A program made the position numbers and the translations under genes. Below are positions 9,541-20,739 of a stretch of 64,000 nt of DNA, in pieces (positions within the stretch are counted from its first letter, which is position 1; each line of letters starts with the position of its first letter). Below the pieces are notes generated by a model, which did no database searches, had not been told where the DNA came from, and worked only from the letters and a program-made list of their open reading frames with translations. This stretch comes from Geosiphon pyriformis (Eukaryota; Glomeromycota; Glomeromycetes; Archaeosporales; Geosiphonaceae), in assembly GCA_016748015.1 (NCBI GenBank), contig JAAOMT010000627.1:187884-251883 (forward strand). Reading direction: 5' to 3'.

Positions 9541-10030
9541 AAGATTGAATAACAAAATTTTAACCAAAGCAGCACATGGAGATCGACTGAAACTATATCA
9601 CAACATCACACTACCATCTACCAGTAATATTCCACAATTAGAAGTACAGAGAATACTAGTCCAACCAGATAAGATTCCACAAGATTTGGAACCAATTATT
9701 ATTATCAACAACAACATGTTAAATTGATCCATCAAAAGAATATATAAAAACATGGTAGATGTAACAGGAAATATCAGAAAAATAGAAATTACAGACAACA
9801 TTCACTCACTAGCACAACAACTCTTTCAATTAATCCAACACCAGGAAATAGAAATTACAATCAATCAACAAACTATTCGATATCAAGATACTAGAAAGAC
9901 ATTACAACCCAGAACACAGAAGAAAACTGAAAATACAGTGGACAAAATCATTGTGAAAGTAAAATTAGCAATAAAAGAATTGACAAAAGAGTCACTATAT
10001 CAAGAGTTGACTAAAAAAACTTGGGATTGA
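9541..10030 (+). pseudogene. Pol C-terminus and downstream segment, element A
   Basis: The first part (9545-9727) continues the integrase C-terminus (AYKLR, then AAHGDRLKLYH), as in other gypsy elements. After a stop at 9725 a second segment (9752-10030) carries a Gln-rich helical stretch. Element G has matching sequence on the minus strand (about 19500-19090). No known domain recognised. Confidence 0.5.
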
Positions 10031-10097
10031 TGAATACAACAATTTTTACGAAACTATTGTTATTTTTATTTGGGACAACATGTAAATATCTAGAATC

Positions 10098-10412
10098 TAT
10101 ATACGGATAAAACAAAGTGATTATTCAACAAAAAGAATATTACAACAATTAGAACATTTTTTGGGAAAGAACAACTTATTCACACAAGTCCGAGCCATAT
10201 ACCGAATACACACAGCATTTCAAGATAAACCAGAAATATTGCTCAACAAAGCAATGGATATGGTGACTAGTAATCAATTAGGAAAAATCACCAATGCTTA
10301 ATTTGAAAAATTACAGACCCAAATAACACAAGTAATTCTCAAAAATGAAATCCAGGAAATACTTCAAGAGGGGGAATTACATGAATTAGATTTCGACAGA
10401 GCTCAATATTAA
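10098..10412 (+). pseudogene. Conserved small 3' ORF after integrase, element A
   Basis: A 105-codon frame ends at TAA 10410-10412, directly against the polypurine tract. It has one internal stop. It reads as alpha-helical and charged: ILQQLEHFLGKNN, then VRAIYRIHTAFQDKPEILL, ending FDRAQY. Element G keeps the same protein (18885 to about 18585, ending FDGAQY), so it was coding. It resembles no envelope or chromodomain that I recognise. Confidence 0.55.
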
Positions 10413-10425
10413 AAGGAGGGAATAA
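10411..10425 (+). promoter_or_regulatory. Polypurine tract of element A
   Basis: AAAAGGAGGGAATAA lies immediately before the 3' LTR, where plus-strand DNA synthesis would be primed. The matching site in element G is at 18570-18584 on the minus strand. Confidence 0.75.
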
Positions 10426-11299
10426 TGTTACTTATAGAAATATAGGAATTATATTAGCATAATTATTAGCCAATCAGAAGTAAGTGTAGTAAATGTGGAA
10501 TTCCAGGATTCCTCTCAGGAATTGCAGGATTTCAGGAATTTCAGGATTCCCAACAAAGAATTGCAGGATTCCAGAATTCTAGGATTCCTTTCAAAAGAAT
10601 CGCAGGATCCCAGGAATTCCAAGATTCCTGTTGTAAAGAATCGAGGAATTGAGAAATTTCAATTATGTATATATAGTAGTAGTGTTAGAAACAGAAAAAA
10701 CAGAATCGATACCACAGAATTCTTAGCCAAGAAACTAATCATCAAATAAATAATCATTCTATATCTCAATTCACTCTCCACTATCAACACTTCATGTTGA
10801 GAGTAATTGATACTTAACCATGCTGGAACAATAGCTCTTGATCACAGCTATTGACGAGATACTAACAGACCAAATTGCCTTGGCTTATTTTCTTTACTTT
10901 CTTTATTTTTATTTTTCTTTATTTTATTTTCTTTCGTTCTTTGATTTTGTTGTTGTATACTAATTGAGTAAAAGATTAAGTGCTGAGTTATTGACATCAA
11001 GAATAGCCTGGTAAAAGACCCAGAAATAAGGATAGGATTTTATATATATTATTGGATAGCTTACCAGAAGAGCATGACTACCAGACTAAATTCGGCCACC
11101 ACGCTAAGAAAGAAATTGGGAAAACTCTTGGAAAGATACATCTACTATTAACACCATTGAATCTCTGTTCATTATACAAAGGACTCAACCAAAACCTTCA
11201 GATACTAAAACTTCAGATCAATATCAACTGCAATTAGCTTTGAGCCCTAAGTTACGGATTTGTTATTTGATTTGACAACAGAAATAATCACCTGTAATA
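10426..11299 (+). repeat. Element A 3' LTR
   Basis: 874 bp, beginning TGTTAC. The last bases are GTAATA instead of GTAACA. It is longer than the 5' LTR mainly because of extra GGATTCC-type units (10495-10635). From the TATA block to the end, hand alignment with the 5' LTR gives about 41 transitions and one transversion. Confidence 0.92.
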
Positions 11300-11303
11300 A
11301 TAC

Positions 11304-11831
11304 ATTCATTGATGACAATTTCTTGTCACAATCAATGCATACCAGTTTTGGTTGGCAATAAATGGATCATTGAGTAGTGTATAAATTATAAGTGGTAGTG
11401 TTGTTGGTTGTTGGTTCTTTTTCCTTCTCCTTTTCTTTTCCCTTTTTATCTTCTTCTTACTTCCAATTTATTAGTTCTTCCTGGTCATTATCAATTTTTC
11501 AGACTTGGTTAGTGTTCCAAGTAAGTTCTTCCTTCTGCTTTCCTTTGTTGTTGTCATCCCAGGAGAGTATTGGTGGCAACTTGTTGTGGTCTTCATCAGT
11601 CCAGGAGACTTGGTAGGCTTCTCAGGTAGGTTTCTCTTTTTCTTCTTCAAATTCGATAAGTGGAGCTGATAACATGATGATGAGTTTAAAGTGTCTACAC
11701 GTGGTTGGTACTTGTGTGTATTGGCCATTTTGGCTGAATTGGAGCTCCTGTATTGTCCAGTTAAGTATAGTGTTGGTTTTAGATAACCAATCATTTCCTA
11801 CTAATGCCTGATATTGGGTTGCTTCTATCAC
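11304..11831 (-). pseudogene. Protease tail and Cys-rich module start, element B
   Basis: Colinear with element A 4680-5205 and element G 24350-23790. It reads through ATQYQALVGNDWLSKTN and then a Glu/Lys-rich stretch. A TGA here stands at a Trp codon that element G retains (TWKAYQVSW). Unlike A, no shift is needed across the Glu/Lys-rich stretch. Confidence 0.6.
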
Positions 11832-11869
11832 TAGGACTTTGATGGGAATGATGAAGCTATTGACTTCAA

Positions 11870-12260
11870 AAGAAAAGTCATCAATTTCGCCAATAGGAGT
11901 TTTGGTTGCCCCATCAGCAATGATTATGTGAGCACTAACAGCATGATCAACTCAGTGACCTAATTGGTCCATAAGTTGACATGTAATTATGCTGCCAGCT
12001 GATCTGCTGTCTAGTATCAATTTAATGACATGACCATCAACTTTTGCATCAGTGTACATGGTGGTAATTGGTTTGGTGTTGAAAGCAGCTCTACTGAATA
12101 ATAGAACATGTGTGGTTTCCTCAAATTCAAAGGGAAAAATAGCCACTAAAGATTTATCATTAAAGATGATTGCTGGTGGAATATTGCTGGTAAGTATTGA
12201 TTGTTGGTTGGTTTCCGGATTATTGGGTTGGGCATCTTCTGGAATAACCAAGAGACTTAA
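11870..12260 (-). pseudogene. Protease domain of element B with mutated active site
   Basis: The frame YTDAKVDGHVIKLILD is followed by S-R, so the catalytic D-S-G has become D-S-R (about 12000-12012), consistent with a G-to-A change. The rest (SAGSIITCQLMDQLGH) is clear. The protease would be inactive. Confidence 0.7.
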
Positions 12261-12619
12261 ATAGTTCTGGGAACTTGGGTTTTGAGTATACCCAGTTCCT
12301 GAACTCTGCTGTCATGATCCTGACAGCTGGTTGGATGAACTGGGAATTGGTTGGTGAATAATCATTGCTGATCTCCAGTTTTGACTGACTCTTGATCTGG
12401 AATTTCCTAATGTTATTTGAGCTGGGTTTGATGGTGGTGTTTGAACTGCGGGTGTCTAATATATTATTTGTGGCTGCAGTAGTTGATATATTACTGGTGG
12501 CTGCAGTTGATAAACTGGAGGTTGATATACAGAAGATTGATATATTGGTTGTTGTGTCATTGACAGATAAGTCAGTTGATATGGTGCTGGGTTGGATTGG
12601 TAATTCAGAGTTGAAAACT

Positions 12620-13470
12620 GGCAATCAGGGTTTTAATATTAATTTCCTAATTGTTGGTTATCTATTCTTAACCTACAGTCAATCCTTAAATGTTCTTGTT
12701 TACTACAGTAGTAGCAAACATGCATCTTCTGTTGCCACTGTTGATTGGTCAAAGAAGATAGACGCGACTAATTCTGGAAACAATTCATGTTTCCTTGGAT
12801 ATTATATCATTGGAGTGACTGATAAATTGTGCGATTGTCAGCTAAGTACCCTTCAAGCTTCTGGTTAATGGAATCACTGAATTGTTTCAATTTAAAATCC
12901 AATTCAGATGATCTATTTATCACTAGATTTACAGTTTGATTATGATTAGCTTTGAGTTCAGCTGTTTCAAAATCTCTGGCATTGGTAACTGCAACTTGAA
13001 GGTCTACTGGATGCATTGGATGTATGTGTTGGAGAATGCTACTGCACAGACCTCTAATAAATTGGTTTAGGATTTGTGGCGCTGTAAAATAGTTAGTCTG
13101 AATTGCTTGAATTTGGTGCAAATTCCTATGGAAGTGTCCTAGCTATGTTGTGACCACTTCATTTTTTTCTTGTTTAATAGTAGTGAAGGTGTTTGCTAGC
13201 CTGTTAATGCTGTTGTTATTGCTAAAATATTTTAAGAACTCAATTTTAAATGCATTGAAATCTTGGGATTTGTTGACCAGGCTTTGGTACTATGAATTGG
13301 CAGTATTTTGGAGAAAATATGGGATGGCTTGCATGGCTCTAGTGTCATTCCATCCATTAGTCACAATGGCTTTTTCTACATCGTTAAGCAATACTTGGGC
13401 ATCATTCTTTTTGCCAGTAAATTTTTCTATTTTGGCAATTGGAGTGTAAGCCATTGGTTGTTGTTGTGGT
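12620..13470 (-). pseudogene. Gag with intact CCHC knuckle, element B
   Basis: The core gag start ATG (about 13453) is conserved. The capsid-like region is broken by several stops and shifts; the clearest piece is 13121-12807 (IQAIQTNYFTAPQILNQF). The CCHC knuckle at 12716-12675 keeps all four ligands (C-x2-C-x4-H-x4-C). Confidence 0.65.
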
Positions 13471-14435
13471 TGCTACTGAATTTGTTGTTAAGGTAGCAGT
13501 TATGGCTGTTGTTGTTGTTTAGCATTTGGTAAAGCTAATAGTAGATTGATCATAATTACTGAAGATAAGTGTTGTTGATTATTAATGTTAGAATTTTGAT
13601 TGTTCTGATTGTACTGCATTTGAAAATTCGGAGTTTTGATTTCTGGATTTTCTAAAGTTGGATTTTGTTGAGTTTGAAAGTTTGGAGTTTCAATTTCTAA
13701 GTTTTCCATGATCGGGTTTTGGTAAGTAAATTCTTGATCTTCAGATTCTTCTTTCTCTTCTTCTTGTTCTTCTCCTAAATCTGTTACTTTCCAGGAACTT
13801 GCGGTTCTGAAATCTGGTTGAGGTAGTGAAGATCGAAGTCCTGATGGCATTGGCAATTGTGACTTAAATTCTTTGAAATATGTGCTGTATGGTCCTAAAA
13901 GATCTTCTTTCCTTTGTTTACTCTGAAATGGAAATTGTCCAAAGGTTGATGTCACATGTAATGTGGACATGCCTGTTGCTGTAATATTGATGGCACTTCT
14001 GGGTGTATAGTAATATGATGGTTTTGTTGGTGATTTGACTCTAGTTTTTTTCCAAGTAGGTGGTTGTATCTTTTGAGGTGTTACTGCTGGTGTTTGTAAT
14101 TTTTCTTTGCCTTTGTTTGCATAAGTAATTGGATATCTTTGTTGAGTGTGAATTTCAATTTTTTTATTGATTTTAGTAAAAATTGCTGTGAAATTGTAAT
14201 TTGTTGGTAGGCTAGTATTCTAGATTAATTCATTGTAGAAGTTTTCTCTGGCTGAGTCGGTTTCCACTGGTACTCCTAATAAATATGAGATTCTCTTGTT
14301 AACATAAAAATTGAAAGCTGATTCTGCTGATAAGTGATTGTCGGTTAATTCTAAATGTTAACAGTAGTGTTGGAATAAGGATTTTGTGAATCTTAGATGG
14401 TTTGTCCTTGTTTTTTTGGATTCTGCCACTGTTTA
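13471..14435 (-). pseudogene. Gag leader region, element B
   Basis: Minus-strand coding-like leader matching element A 2074-3057. It holds a piece with PFQSKQRKEDLLGPYSTYF followed by an acidic EEQEEEKEESEDQEF run and Gln/Asn-rich repeats (PNFQTQQNP). As in A and G, the first codon of the region is GTG-like with no ATG. Confidence 0.5.
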
Positions 14436-14492
14436 AATTAGTGTTTTTGGTGCTGGTTCTCTGTAAGATTATATCTCACAGGGAGCACCAAA

Positions 14493-15388
14493 TGTTACAG
14501 ATGATTATTTGGGGTTTTAAATCAAATAACAAATTCATAACTTGGTGCTTGGTTGGTTTTCTGGTGTTAATATCTGAAGATTTTGGTGTGGAGTTCTTTG
14601 TATAATGAACAGAGATTTAGTTGATGGTTTTTATCTATAGCTTCCTGAAACCACAGTTTTGTCAAATTTTTTTCTTAGCGTGGTGGCCGGTAATTCTTCT
14701 GGTAAGCTATTCTCAAATCTATGAGTGTTCTACCCTTATTTCACAGGTCTTTTACCAGTCCCTATGACATCTGTAACTCAGTGCTTAATCCTTAATCAAT
14801 TTAGTAAAACCAAAGAAATAACAAAAGAAATGAAAGAAAATAAAAGAAACTAAAAGAAAATAAAGAAACAAGTAAAAGCAATTGCAAGTTAGTATCCCAT
14901 CAATAGCCATGATCAAGAGCTATTGTTCTAGTGTGGTCAAGTTTCAGTTACTATCAACATGAAGTGTTGATAGTGAAGAGTGGATTGAGATAGTAAATAA
15001 TTATTTATTGATATTTGTGAATGGAAGGTTGCTTAGATCAAATCTAAACTGAGATGTCTCTAATAGAAAAATTCTGCTCTTTCTACTTCTAATGCTACCG
15101 CTATATATACATAATTGATGTTCTATGAGATCACTCATATTCCCAAGTGATGTGCTATGATTTCTTGAGCAATGCTCACATTGCTGAGCAATGTGCCCTA
15201 ATTTTGTAACATTGCTCTACATTGCTGAGCAATGTGCCATGTTTTTTGACATTGCTTTACATTACTAAGCAATGTGCCATGATTTCTGTTATTGCTCTAC
15301 ATTGCTGAGCAATGTGCTCATGTGCTACCTACTATCCACTTATTGGTCCACTATTTTTCTTATATCTGTTTTCTTTTTATGAGTAACA
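14493..15388 (-). repeat. Element B 5' LTR (type 2 U3)
   Basis: About 896 bp. On the plus strand it runs from TGTTACAG (14493) to GAGTAACA (15388). R/U5 matches element A, including both stem-loops (14901-14925 and 14950-14974) and the TATA block. U3 carries a CACATTGC/GCAATGTG palindromic array instead of the GGAATTCC array. The primer-binding site abuts at 14475-14490. Confidence 0.9.
15160..15325. repeat. Palindromic CACATTGC-TGA-GCAATGTG array in U3 (type 2)
   Basis: At least four spaced copies of the 19-base palindrome CACATTGCTGAGCAATGTG or close variants, about 45 bp apart. Related arrays occur in LTR D (about 16855-16955), LTR F (about 18415-18500) and the 5' LTR of G (about 27640-27805). 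Each unit has eight-base arms around TGA. Confidence 0.8.
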
Positions 15389-16189
15389 CCAGCTACTAAC
15401 AGCCACTTTAAAATAAATATTACCATTCAATTACCACTAATCAAGTTTAAAAAAGAAAAAAAATCTATTTAGAAAGCCTATTAAGTTTTGTGAATTGATA
15501 ACAATTACAATAAGCTACCACTAATTTTATCTTGGGACAACAAGAGAAAAAAAAAAAAAGAGAACAAACTACAAATTACTATCTTTACAAAAGAAACAAA
15601 TAATAGTTAACATATTTTATACTTATTAGAACCAAGGAAAAAACCACCCTATTACTAAAATTTAACACCTACTCAAGAAAAACAAAAACAGTATTTAAAA
15701 CAATTAAACACTAGACTCTGTAAATATTGTCTAATTTTCAGTAATTTAAATATTGTAATAATTGTGATCTTATTTACAATCTGTTATTATATAAGATCTA
15801 TTCAATTCTTAAAGAAAAAAAATCAATCAGTAAGTACAGTTTGAAATCAGAATTAAAATTCAATCACAATTCAAACTTCAATAATAATGACAATAATAAT
15901 TCTAATATTATTTATTATAATAACAATAATAATAATAATTCAAACTCTAATTACAATTCTAAATAATATATCACATTTTCAGATCTTTAAAAGACCAGAA
16001 ACTTAAATAGTTTAGCAATAATAATAAAAGTATTATGTCAGAATGTATGCATAATACTAATACAAAGTTTAATCTCAGATATTCCAAAAAACTACCATTA
16101 AATTAGAATTTTACTTATATATCAGTATAAATTTAAGAGATTTAAGAAATCTTGACAGAACTTAATATTAAAAAAAAAATTTTATTCAT
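15389..16189 (+). mobile_element. Remnant C: AT-decayed gypsy interior (plus)
   Basis: Recognisably colinear with element A about 4790-6230: the Lys-rich stretch, the acidic/Cys segment (for example 15720-15785) and the dUTPase start (16035-16130). Many G and C positions of A are A or T here, so no reading frame survives. It ends at LTR D. It may belong with LTR E as one old plus-strand element with a large internal deletion. Confidence 0.7.
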
Positions 16190-17041
16190 TGTTACAGGTG
16201 ATTATTTAGGGTCTCAAATCAAATAACAAACCCATAACTTGGTGCTTAATAGCTGTTATGTTTGGTAGTATCTGAAGGTTTTGGTTAAGTTTTTTGTATA
16301 ATAGACAGAGATTTAATGATTGTTTTATTAGTAGTCTCCCAGAATTGCAATTCTGTCAAATTTCTTTTTTAGTGTGGTGGCCAGTAATCTTCTGGTAAGT
16401 AATTCTTAAATTCAAGTATTTACTCTCTTACAGAGATCTTTTATCAGACAATCCTTAATGTCAATAATTCAGTACTTAATTCTTAATCAATTAATCAACA
16501 ACAAAAAATAAAATACAAAAGAAAAATAAAAAAATAAAATGTAAGCCAAGGCAATAAAGTTAATATTTCATCATGATCAAGAACTATTATTTCAGCATAA
16601 TTAAGTATTCAATACTATCAACATAAAGTATTAATAATGAGGAAAGTAATTTAGATGGTAAATAATTATTTATTGATATTGATAATTTTAATAGAGATGT
16701 GGTAATAGGAAAGTATTAGTAATTCTTCTCTCTTGAGAATTCTAATAATTATGACCTGTAAGTCCAATTGACTCTAAAAGTCTATTTGACTAATTTTCTA
16801 GTTTTTGATACTATTACTATATATATATAATTTATGTTATACAAAATTCTGCACATTTATAAGCAATGTGTCTGTAATTTCTAATAATATGCACATTGCT
16901 GAGCAATGTGCTGTGATTTTCTGACAATACTTCATATTGCTGAGCAATATGCTTACATGCTAAATATTATTTTTTTATTGGTTTATTTTTCTTATTCATT
17001 TTTTTTACTATTTTTCTTGTATTCTTTTTCTATGAGTAATA
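16190..17041 (-). repeat. LTR D, solo LTR (type 2 U3), minus
   Basis: Starts TGTTACAGG on the plus strand and ends near GAGTAATA (17041). Its internal order matches LTR B in reverse. No minus-strand interior adjoins either side. No convincing target duplication is visible. Confidence 0.7.
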
Positions 17042-17795
17042 TTATAGAAATTAGAAATTATAATAATAGATAAAATAATCAATCAGAAATAGGCATAGTA
17101 AAAAAAAGAATTACAAGATTTTTTTTAAGAAATTACAAGATTCCAGAATTTTAGAATTCCGGAATTTCTCTCAAGAAATTGCAAGATTTCAGAATTTTTT
17201 TTAAAGGAATTGAAAAATTTCAAGAAATTTTATATAACATAAATTATATATATATATAATAAAAGCATTAAAAACAGAATTCAATACAATAGAATTTAAT
17301 GAAGTTCAGATTAATTTAAAACAACAATACTTTTCTTTTTAAAAAATAGTTTTTTATAACTTAAAGTAGAATTATTCTTATATTAATAAAATTATTTATT
17401 ATCATTAAATTTATGTTTTTATTACTTGATTAAAGAAATATTAATTCATTTTACTCTATTGACAGGATACTAATTTTTTATTTTTTTTTATTTTTTTTAT
17501 TTTGTTTTGTTTTGTTTTATTTTGTTTTTTATTATTAACTAATTAATTAAAAAAATTAAACACTAAGTATTTAACATTAAGAATAGTCTGGTAAAAAACT
17601 TGAGAACAAAGATAAAAATTTAAGAATAACTTATTAGAAAAACATAACTGCCAAAATAAACCAGTCATTATGTTAAAAAAAATTTTTACAAAAGAAACCA
17701 TTAATTAAATCTCTGTCTATTATACAAAAGACTTAATCAAAACCTTTAAACTCCAAAACCTTTAGAAATTACCAATATTTTTAGCTATTAAACAC
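17042..17795 (+). repeat. LTR E, first part (type 1 U3), plus
   Basis: Begins with sequence matching the start of the element A LTR (TATAGAAAT and on), with an AT-decayed GGAATTCC array (17105-17215) and TATA-like runs. It stops at 17795 in the middle of the U5 match, where element G starts; the remaining U5 is at 27868-27923. It is the probable 3' LTR of remnant C. Confidence 0.7.
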
Positions 17796-18569
17796 TGTTA
17801 CAAGTGATTATTTGAGATCTTAAATCAAATAATAAACCTGTAACTTGGTGCTCAAAGAGCTGTTTGCAGTGAATAGTAATTTGAAGATTTTGTAGTCTGA
17901 AGGTTTTGTTGGAGTCCTTTGTATAATGAACAGAAATTCAATAGTTGTTTTATTCATAGCTTTTCAGAATCGCAATTCTGTCAATTTTTCTTTCAGCATA
18001 GTAGCTGGCAATCCTCTGGTAAGTATTCTGTATCTACTGTATATGTCCTACTTACTTGCAGGAGTCTTTTACCAGGCAATCCTTGATGTTAGTAATTCAG
18101 TGCTTTAATCCTTAATCAGTTAGTATTTAACACAAAAAATTACAGAAGAAAGAAAATAAAAGAAAATAAAGAAATAAGCCAAGGCAATGTGCAAGTTAGT
18201 ATCTTATCAATAGCTATAATCAAGAGCTATTGTTCCAGCATAGTTAAGTATCAACTACTATCAACATGAAGTGTTGATAGTAGAAAGTGAATTTGGATAG
18301 TAGATGATTTATTTATTTAATATTTGGTGGATGGGAGATTTCTAACTAAAAGATTCTTCTTTTTTTTACTTTTAATGCTACTGCTATATATACATAATTG
18401 ATGTTCTATGAGATTGCTCACATTTCTGAGCAATGTGCTATAATTTCTTAAGCAATGTGTTATGCTTTCTAATATTGCTCTATATTGCTGAACAATATGC
18501 TCACATGCTAAATACTATTTTCTTATTGGTCTGCTATTTTCTATATCTGTTTTCTTTTTATGAGTAACA
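17796..18569 (-). repeat. LTR F: 3' LTR of element G
   Basis: 774 bp, TGTTAC to GTAACA on the plus strand, with a type 2 U3 array (about 18415-18500) that is shorter than in LTR B. The polypurine tract (18570-18584, minus) adjoins it. Confidence 0.9.
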
Positions 18570-18584
18570 TTATCTTCTTCTTTT

Positions 18585-18890
18585 AATATTGAGCTCCGTC
18601 AAAATTTTTGTTTTGAATTAATTCTAATACTTCTTTTTCAAGTATTGTTTGTTCGACTCTGTTTTTCATGTTTTCTACTTGTGTATTGTTTATTTTTCCC
18701 TATTGGTTAATGGTTATGGTCTCCATGTCAAAATGTAACAGTATTTCTGGATAGTTTTGAAATATGTTGTGTAGTCGATAAATTGTTCTTACATGTAGTG
18801 TTGAGTTCATCCTTTTCCCAATAAACTCTTCAATTTGCTGTATTATGTTTTGGTTAAATACTCTTTTGGGTTTGTTGATATACAACTCTT
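18585..18890 (-). pseudogene. Conserved small 3' ORF, element G
   Basis: Matches the 10098-10412 frame of element A: IQQIEEFIGKRMN, VRTIYRLHNIFQNYPEILL, and the end FDGAQY directly before the polypurine tract. One stop interrupts it after ETITINQ. The same ending in two separate copies indicates past protein-level constraint. Confidence 0.55.
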
Positions 18891-19499
18891 GAATATTTAA
18901 CTCTTGACCTAGCTGATAGTAACAGTATGATATTGGAAGTTGTTTTGTCCATTGCTTTTAATTTTCTTTTGTAAGTTTTTCTGTTGGTGTCATAATAGAT
19001 ATTTTCCCAAAAGTGTTCTTCACTTTTTTTATTAAGTTATCTGTCCAGTTTTTATTATTCTTTGGTGGCCGCTAATATGGTGTATTCTTTGTCTTTCTTT
19101 TTGTGTTTTGATAGCAAATTGTTTGGTTGTTAATAACAAAATCCATGTCTAACTGTTGTTGACTTAGTGTCTAAGACAGTTGTTGAACTATAGTGTGAAT
19201 GTGATCTGGTATTTCCATTTTTCTTGGTTGCCTTTGTCACATGTACTGTGTCTTTATATACTCTTTTGGTTGTTCAATTTAATGTGTTTGGTTCAATAAC
19301 TATAATTGGTTTCAGATTTCATAGAATCTCATCTGGTTGAACTATTATTCTTTGTACTCCCAACTGTGGAATAGTATTGGTAGATAATAATGCTATCTGG
19401 TGATATGATTTTAGTCAATCACCATGTGCTGCTTTGGCTAAAATTTTGTTGTTCCATCTTAATTTATAAGCTTCATTTCCTAGAATTTCTTCTATGTGA

Positions 19500-20660
19500 A
19501 ATGGTCTATCTCATTTGGGGTCAAATATTCTATTCCATTGTTTTTCCACTTTGGTACAATGTAGAAGTACTTTGTCTCCAATCTTAAATTCAACTGGTTT
19601 ATTTGGTAATTGGTTATTGTGTCATTTTTTTTGCTTTTCTTGAGATTTTTTAATGTTATTAGCTGCTTTTCATCATTTGTTTTCTAGTGTTTTCATTAGG
19701 TCATATGTTCTTTTCAACAATGTTTCTTGGAAATTAGCTTCTGTTATTGGTTCTATTGGATATGTGCTGATCTCTCTCTCAACTAGTAATGTTGCTGTCC
19801 TACCATATACCAATTTAAATGATGTTGCTTGTGTAGTATCTTGTTTTATTGTCAGATAAGCAAATAATACTGATGGTATAAATAAATCTCATTTGTCTTG
19901 GTTTTCTTGGCTGAGTTTGGTGATTGCTTCACACAATTTTCTATTAAATCTTTCAACTAAACCGTTTGTTTGTGGATGATATGGTGATGATAATGGTCTT
20001 TTAATTCCGAATCTTTGGCTCAATTTTGCTAGTGTTCTGTTTACAAAGTGAGTTCATTGGTTTAATAATAATTCTTTTAGACATCCATGTTGACAAATCA
20101 AGTCTTGATGAACAAATTTGGCAATGAATTCTGTATCCACTCTTTGAATTGCTTTTGCTTCTGGCTATTTAGTAAGATAGTCTATGGCTATTCCAATATA
20201 TCTATTTCTTCTACTGGTGATTGTTAATGGTCTGACTAAATCAATTCCAATATGATCAAATGGTTGTCCCACTTTGATTGGTTTTAATGGTTCACTGGGT
20301 TTTGTTCCTCCTTTTCTTTAATAAGCATCACAGTTCTAGACATATTGGATGATGTCTGAATATATTGATGGCCAATAGTATCTTTTTCTGGTCTTTTTCA
20401 TGGTTGTTTTTTTGTGGAAATGTTCTGCTGTTGGATCTGAGTGCATGTTGAACAGTATTGTTTCTTTCTTTGGTTCTGTAACTACTCTGGTTGGTTGGTC
20501 TGGATTTTGTCTATTCTTCTGGTAAAATATATTTTGATGATTGATAAAATATTTTGATTGTTGCTTGATGCTATTTCGTTCATTTTGAGATAATTTTTCC
20601 TTGAACTGTTGGGTAATTATATAGTGTTGAAGCTGTTGGTATTTTTGTGTGTTCATCTTT
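19500..20660 (-). pseudogene. Integrase, element G, catalytically dead
   Basis: The open piece 20656-20336 carries the zinc-module His residues. The rest is readable through stops: IGIDLVRPLTITS, HPQTNGLVERFNR and FKIGDKVLLHCTKVEKQW. The second catalytic Asp is Asn (LLLNQ in place of LLSDQ, about 20060), followed by a stop, so activity would be lost even with readthrough. Confidence 0.8.
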
Positions 20661-20739
20661 TGTTATATTTTTATTGGGTTTGGTTTGGTTTTGTTATATT
20701 TTTGGGTTGTAATGTTTTTAGATTTGTCTTATTCATTAT

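Larger units (their letters stand above)
1166..11299 (+). mobile_element. Element A: Ty3/gypsy LTR retrotransposon with dUTPase
   Basis: A complete but defective LTR element. It has a 5' LTR (1166-2010), primer-binding site, gag, protease, Cys-rich module, dUTPase, RT, RNase H, integrase, a 3' ORF, a polypurine tract (10411-10425) and a 3' LTR (10426-11299). The order RT-RNaseH-integrase is that of Ty3/gypsy. The coding region is interrupted by stops, most explicable as C-to-T or G-to-A changes (CAA to TAA at 6516, 6837 and 7830; TGG to TGA at 7308), and by a shift near the A-run at 4866-4880. Short flanks ATGC (1162-1165) and ATAC (11300-11303) are the probable decayed target duplication. 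It is nested in inverted orientation in a relative, element B. Confidence 0.93.
11304..15388 (-). mobile_element. Proximal part of gypsy element B (minus)
   Basis: Read on the minus strand: 5' LTR (15388-14493), primer-binding site, gag leader, gag, protease and the start of the Cys-rich module. The element is then cut at 11304 by element A and resumes at 1165. B is of the same family as A but has a different U3 array. It is more decayed than A, with many stops and a damaged protease site. Confidence 0.88.

Noticed and set aside
9752-10030. Envelope gene downstream of integrase
   Set aside because: No signal peptide, membrane span or Cys pattern; the segment is Gln-rich and helical.
15160-15325. 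CRISPR-like array from evenly spaced repeats
   Set aside because: Units are short palindromes with related spacers inside a eukaryotic LTR U3.
17038-17050. LTRs D and E as one inverted-repeat element
   Set aside because: They carry different U3 arrays (type 2 and type 1) and E continues beyond element G, so they are separate insertions that abut.
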